This document shows, piece by piece, positions 61,402-64,000 of a stretch of 64,000 bases of DNA; position 1 is the first letter of the stretch; each line of letters begins with the position of its first letter. The notes below the pieces were generated by a model. It ran no database searches. It worked only from the letters and a program-made list of their open reading frames with translations, and was not told the origin of the DNA. A program made the position numbers and the translations under genes. This DNA comes from Gemmatimonadales bacterium UBA2982. GTDB taxonomy: Bacteria > Gemmatimonadota > Gemmatimonadetes > Longimicrobiales > Gaopeijiaceae. The stretch covers positions 108,753 through 172,752 of the forward strand of contig DEAM01000019.1 in assembly GCA_002347035.1 (NCBI GenBank), read 5' to 3'.

Positions 61402-62340
61402 ATGTCAAAGACGAGTCGAGCAGGACTCACCCTCGTTGCGGCGGCAGCCGCGATGCTCGGAGCCCAAGAAGCTACGGCACAGTACGAACTCGTTGATGGT
61501 TGGCCTGAGCTACCCAGAGGCGCAACCGGATGGGGACAGACCATCGGAATCGAGATCGACGATCAAGACCACCTATGGGTTTTCCACCGCTGTTTCGCTG
61601 GAAATTGTATACAGGGCCGGGAAAATGTCTCGCCAGTGCTCCACTACGACGCTGATGGAAGGATCGTGAGGCATTTTGGTGCGGGGATGTTTGTGTGGCC
61701 GCACGGGTCTACTGTCGACGAGGACGGGAATCTTTGGGTTACCGATGCACGTGGTGGGGAGGGCAAGGGTCATCACGTCGTCAAGTTCGACCGTAATGGT
61801 CAAGTACTCATGACAATCGGCACTCCGGGAGTTGCAGGGGTTGGCGAAAACACCTTTGATGGGCCTGCAGACGTGGCAATCGCGCCAGACGGAAACATTT
61901 TCATCGCCGACGGGCACGGAAACGACCGAATTGTGAAGTTCTCTCCTGAAGGTGAATACCTTATGGAGTGGGGTCAGGAAGGCACACTCTTAGGTGAGTT
62001 CAACGAACCACACACTATCGCCTTTGATTCACAGGGTCGGCTATTCGTCGGCGACCGTATGAACCAACGCATTCAGGTCTTCGACCAAGACGGACGATTC
62101 CTAGCAGTCTGGCCTGCAATCATGGCAAGCGGCATCCACATCACTGAGGATGATATTGTACTTGTAGCTGACTACCAGCTCAGGAAGGGTATCGTCATAG
62201 CAAATGCTAGCGACTTCTCGGAGATTGACGTCATTGATGAGTCCCTTCCCGAGGGAGTCGCTATGGACTCCATGGGCAACATCTACTCTGGCGAAGTCAT
62301 ATACCAGAATCTCAAGAAATTCGAGAAAATAGGAGGATGA
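61402..62340 (+). CDS. Secreted NHL-repeat beta-propeller protein
   Basis: From ATG 61402 (GGAGGG at 61392-61397) the product has 312 residues, with a signal peptide ending EATAQ near residue 26. The frame extends back to 61294, but the upstream part lacks a signal. About five to six NHL units follow, such as FDGPADVAIAPDGNIFIADG, FNEPHTIAFDSQGRLFVGD and WPHGSTVDEDGNLWVTDA. One Cys pair in RCFAGNCIQG may form a disulfide. Relatives include peptidyl-alpha-hydroxyglycine lyase-like propellers, but no catalytic assignment is possible. Its stop overlaps the VOC gene (ATGA). Confidence 0.82.
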   Translation: MSKTSRAGLTLVAAAAAMLGAQEATAQYELVDGWPELPRGATGWGQTIGIEIDDQDHLWVFHRCFAGNCIQGRENVSPVLHYDADGRIVRHFGAGMFVWPHGSTVDEDGNLWVTDARGGEGKGHHVVKFDRNGQVLMTIGTPGVAGVGENTFDGPADVAIAPDGNIFIADGHGNDRIVKFSPEGEYLMEWGQEGTLLGEFNEPHTIAFDSQGRLFVGDRMNQRIQVFDQDGRFLAVWPAIMASGIHITEDDIVLVADYQLRKGIVIANASDFSEIDVIDESLPEGVAMDSMGNIYSGEVIYQNLKKFEKIGG

Positions 62341-63329
62341 GCACCCTTAGCCGCCAGGAGTTTCTCTTGGCGTTTCCCGGCCTGGGGATAGCCAATCGGC
62401 TCTTCACCCAATCCATCCCTCCTGTGAGCGTGCAAGGCTTACACTCAGTCACGCTAGCAGTCTCTGACATAGGTCGCTCGCTGGAGTTTTACCAGGGACT
62501 GTTCGGGATGCCGATTCAGGCCCGTCATCGAGACACCGTCCTGCTTAGAATTGGCGACAGCCCAAGCTTTGTTGGACTGACACCAGCGGGTCGCTCAGAG
62601 CCCCGTATCGACCGATGGGGTATGTCGGTTCAGAACTTTGATCCAGAAGCAGTTATCGCCGCCTTAACCCGCCATGGAGTGCGTCAGGAACGTGGTGGTA
62701 TCGGATTGGGCGGCGGACCACATCGCATTCGTTCCTCAATCCGAGGCAGCACGCCAGAAATCCATATGGGGGACTTAAACGGACTCGTCATTCAGCTCCA
62801 GGATCCGACGTACTGTGGTGGGAACGGTCCACTCGGCGCTACTTGTGAAAATATTGAACCTGCTCCTACCACTGGTGACATAGCCGTCACTGGCATGAGC
62901 CACCTGACAATCAATGTGCCTGATCCTCAGGCGACGAATGCGTTCTACCAACGTGTTTTTGGAACGGACATACAGGCCTATCAGGCAGCTTCGCCCTTGA
63001 TGGGTGTAGGGACTGGGGTGCATTTCTTGATGTTCGTCGGGAGCAGAGAGGATGGAAATGCTGCTCGTGTGGGACACGCTTGCCTGAGTATGGAGAACTT
63101 CGACGTCGAGCAAGTTCAGGCAGCGCTAGAGCGTCATGGCATTGAGCCGAGAGACAATGCAGGTCCCGGACCCCTAAGGCATTGGATCTCAATGCGCATG
63201 CCTAATCGAGGTGGCGCACCCGAAGGGACTCCGGAGCTTTATTTTAGTGACCCAGACGGACTCTCAATCCAGATCCAGGATGTAGCGTACTGTGGTGGGG
63301 GTGGATACCTGGGCGGAGTGTGCACTTAG
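62337..63329 (+). CDS. Tandem VOC-domain protein, probably exported
   Basis: This 330-residue protein contains two vicinal-oxygen-chelate (glyoxalase/dioxygenase-like) halves, at about 33-165 and 185-325. Each begins with a HxxxxVxD-type strand (GLHSVTLAVSD, GMSHLTINVPD) and ends with a matching segment: YCGGNGPLGATC and YCGGGGYLGGVC. The N-terminus SRQEFLLAFPGLGIANRLF resembles a degraded Tat/export signal with only one arginine. Metal ligands are plausible (His, Glu) but not certain. It is translationally coupled to the NHL gene, so the two probably act together outside the cytoplasm. Confidence 0.8.
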   Translation: MSTLSRQEFLLAFPGLGIANRLFTQSIPPVSVQGLHSVTLAVSDIGRSLEFYQGLFGMPIQARHRDTVLLRIGDSPSFVGLTPAGRSEPRIDRWGMSVQNFDPEAVIAALTRHGVRQERGGIGLGGGPHRIRSSIRGSTPEIHMGDLNGLVIQLQDPTYCGGNGPLGATCENIEPAPTTGDIAVTGMSHLTINVPDPQATNAFYQRVFGTDIQAYQAASPLMGVGTGVHFLMFVGSREDGNAARVGHACLSMENFDVEQVQAALERHGIEPRDNAGPGPLRHWISMRMPNRGGAPEGTPELYFSDPDGLSIQIQDVAYCGGGGYLGGVCT

Positions 63330-63345
63330 GCACACCCCGCCCAGG
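63308..63345 (+). terminator. Long hairpin overlapping the VOC gene stop codon
   Basis: A stem of 9 + 6 bp with one A/C mismatch (63308-63323 with 63330-63345) carries the TAG stop (63327-63329) in its loop. No T-run follows on either strand. It may act as a terminator or a barrier to exonucleases; coding constraint may have shaped its left arm. Confidence 0.5.
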
Positions 63346-63426
63346 CCAATCAACTAGTAGTCACAGCCTCGCTGTGTTCGTTGTACCACCTTCCCACACA
63401 ACCGCTGTTATCGAATCGAGTAATGC

Positions 63427-63894
63427 TTACCGGCTCTCAAGTGACGTCGTAACGACGGGACCTATTCCCATGATCTGAACCGTCACTTCTTCGTCCTTGG
63501 CCATGTCGTAATGATGACCATTTGGCGGCTGGTAAATGAACGTGCCTTCTTCTACCGGTGTCATGTTGTCGGGATCATAGACCTCAGATCCCGGCCCATA
63601 TGAGGTATACCAAGTACCTTTGATAACCGTGATAAGCCGGGCCTGGCTGTGGAAATGTGGACGGCTGCCCTGACCCGGACCAAAGGTAATCCGCTGCACG
63701 TAGAAACCAGGCTCGCTAGGATTGCCATACACGAGCACGGATCGACCGCCTTCAGGTGGAACCATGTCCGAGGGGGAGGCGATCATAAATCCCTCATCGT
63801 CAGGCGGCACTACCTGGCCCACTAGTGTGTCGGCTCCGATGAACAGGATGCCTAAGCAGCAGGCCCAAAGGAGCGAAAGGCATTTCACGTGCAT
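63427..63894 (-). CDS. Secreted cupin-domain protein
   Basis: From ATG 63894 (AGGAGA about seven bases before) the product has 155 residues, with a signal peptide of about 26 residues ending LVGQ; the frame extends 11 codons upstream without support. The cupin core has His80-x-His82 (RPHFHSQARL) and the later NGHHYDM. The usual glutamate of the first cupin motif is Arg here, as in the HxHPxDRxVTVLxGTWY subfamily. Metal binding is plausible; the reaction is unknown. About 80 bp separate it from the hairpin after the VOC gene, which it faces tail to tail. Confidence 0.82.
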   Translation of the reverse strand: MHVKCLSLLWACCLGILFIGADTLVGQVVPPDDEGFMIASPSDMVPPEGGRSVLVYGNPSEPGFYVQRITFGPGQGSRPHFHSQARLITVIKGTWYTSYGPGSEVYDPDNMTPVEEGTFIYQPPNGHHYDMAKDEEVTVQIMGIGPVVTTSLESR

Positions 63895-63954
63895 AAAACC
63901 ATCTCCTGGGGCTTCACCCCCGATCACAGAACACTGAAGAGCACGACACTACTG

Positions 63955-64000
63955 TCACAGCTTAGTCCGCGCCAGCATCATCTCCAGTTCGTCTGCTACC
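63955..64000 (-). CDS. Possible C-terminal end of an unidentified gene
   Basis: On the minus strand an open frame entering from the right edge ends with TGA at 63955-63957, coding VADELEMMLARTKL. It looks like an amphipathic terminal helix, and the spacing of 60 bp to the cupin start is normal for adjacent genes. Fourteen residues are too few to identify anything, and chance cannot be excluded. Confidence 0.3.
   Translation of the reverse strand, partial: VADELEMMLARTKL

Noticed and set aside
1..64000. CRISPR arrays, insertion sequences, prophage or defence islands
   Set aside because: No regularly spaced long repeats, transposase, integrase or nuclease-type defence genes were seen on either strand.

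Overview
The window reads as an ordinary, gene-dense chromosome segment of a Gram-negative bacterium with moderate GC. Supporting signs are an outer-membrane barrel protein, many lipoprotein signal peptides (lipoboxes), a LapA-type membrane protein and a meso-diaminopimelate-type MurE. The gene content (4Fe-4S type PurF, purS-purQ-purL, several secreted PQQ/NHL/VOC proteins, lipoprotein acetamidase) would suit an uncultivated Gemmatimonadota-like or related lineage. That placement is inference from gene content and was not tested by a search. I see no rRNA, tRNA, CRISPR array, transposase or phage module.

Layout. 1-1.8 kb: lexA on the plus strand sits between two minus-strand tryptophan genes, trpD and the probable 5' end of trpC; four TTCGG direct repeats upstream of lexA are a candidate LexA operator. 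1.9-13.5 kb: a plus-strand run of truA, a transaldolase, an HtrA lipoprotein and then purB-purC-psd-pssA-purS-purQ-purL-purF. Phospholipid genes (psd, pssA) are embedded in the purine operon and most junctions are 4-bp stop/start overlaps. 13.5-21.6 kb (minus): fbp, a gap with possible RNA structure, lapA, miaB, mtaB, an outer-membrane barrel protein, a large lipoprotein and alr. 21.7-22.5 kb: mazG (plus).

22.5-47.2 kb (minus): a long cell-wall and division cluster in the order mraZ-rsmH-ftsL-ftsI-murE-murF-mraY-murD-ftsW-murG-murC-ftsQ-ftsA-ftsZ. It continues without a break into an M23 peptidase lipoprotein, a vWA-like membrane protein, ftsY, recG, asnS and a hydroxyacid dehydrogenase. murB and ddl are absent from their common place between murC and ftsQ. 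The cluster starts at a promoter covered by five 10-bp-spaced TGGG-type repeats (candidate MraZ operator) and is insulated from the upstream TPR gene by a strong terminator.

47.5-54.2 kb: a periplasmic TPR protein, a GDPD phosphodiesterase, an orphan sensor kinase, a cytochrome c lipoprotein and the molybdoenzyme maturation pair mobA-fdhD. 54.2-64 kb is the accessory end and most of its products are exported: a PQQ alcohol-dehydrogenase-like protein, a lipoprotein acetamidase coupled to a tiny membrane protein, an APC permease fused to EIIA and RCK-C domains, a PQQ sugar-dehydrogenase lipoprotein, a coupled NHL propeller + tandem VOC pair, and a secreted cupin. I see no clearly new defence or mobile system. 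The best leads for new biology are the two regulatory repeat arrays (lexA, mraZ), the NHL-VOC pair with its repeated Cys motif, the vWA protein in the division cluster, the permease fusion and the structured gap upstream of fbp.
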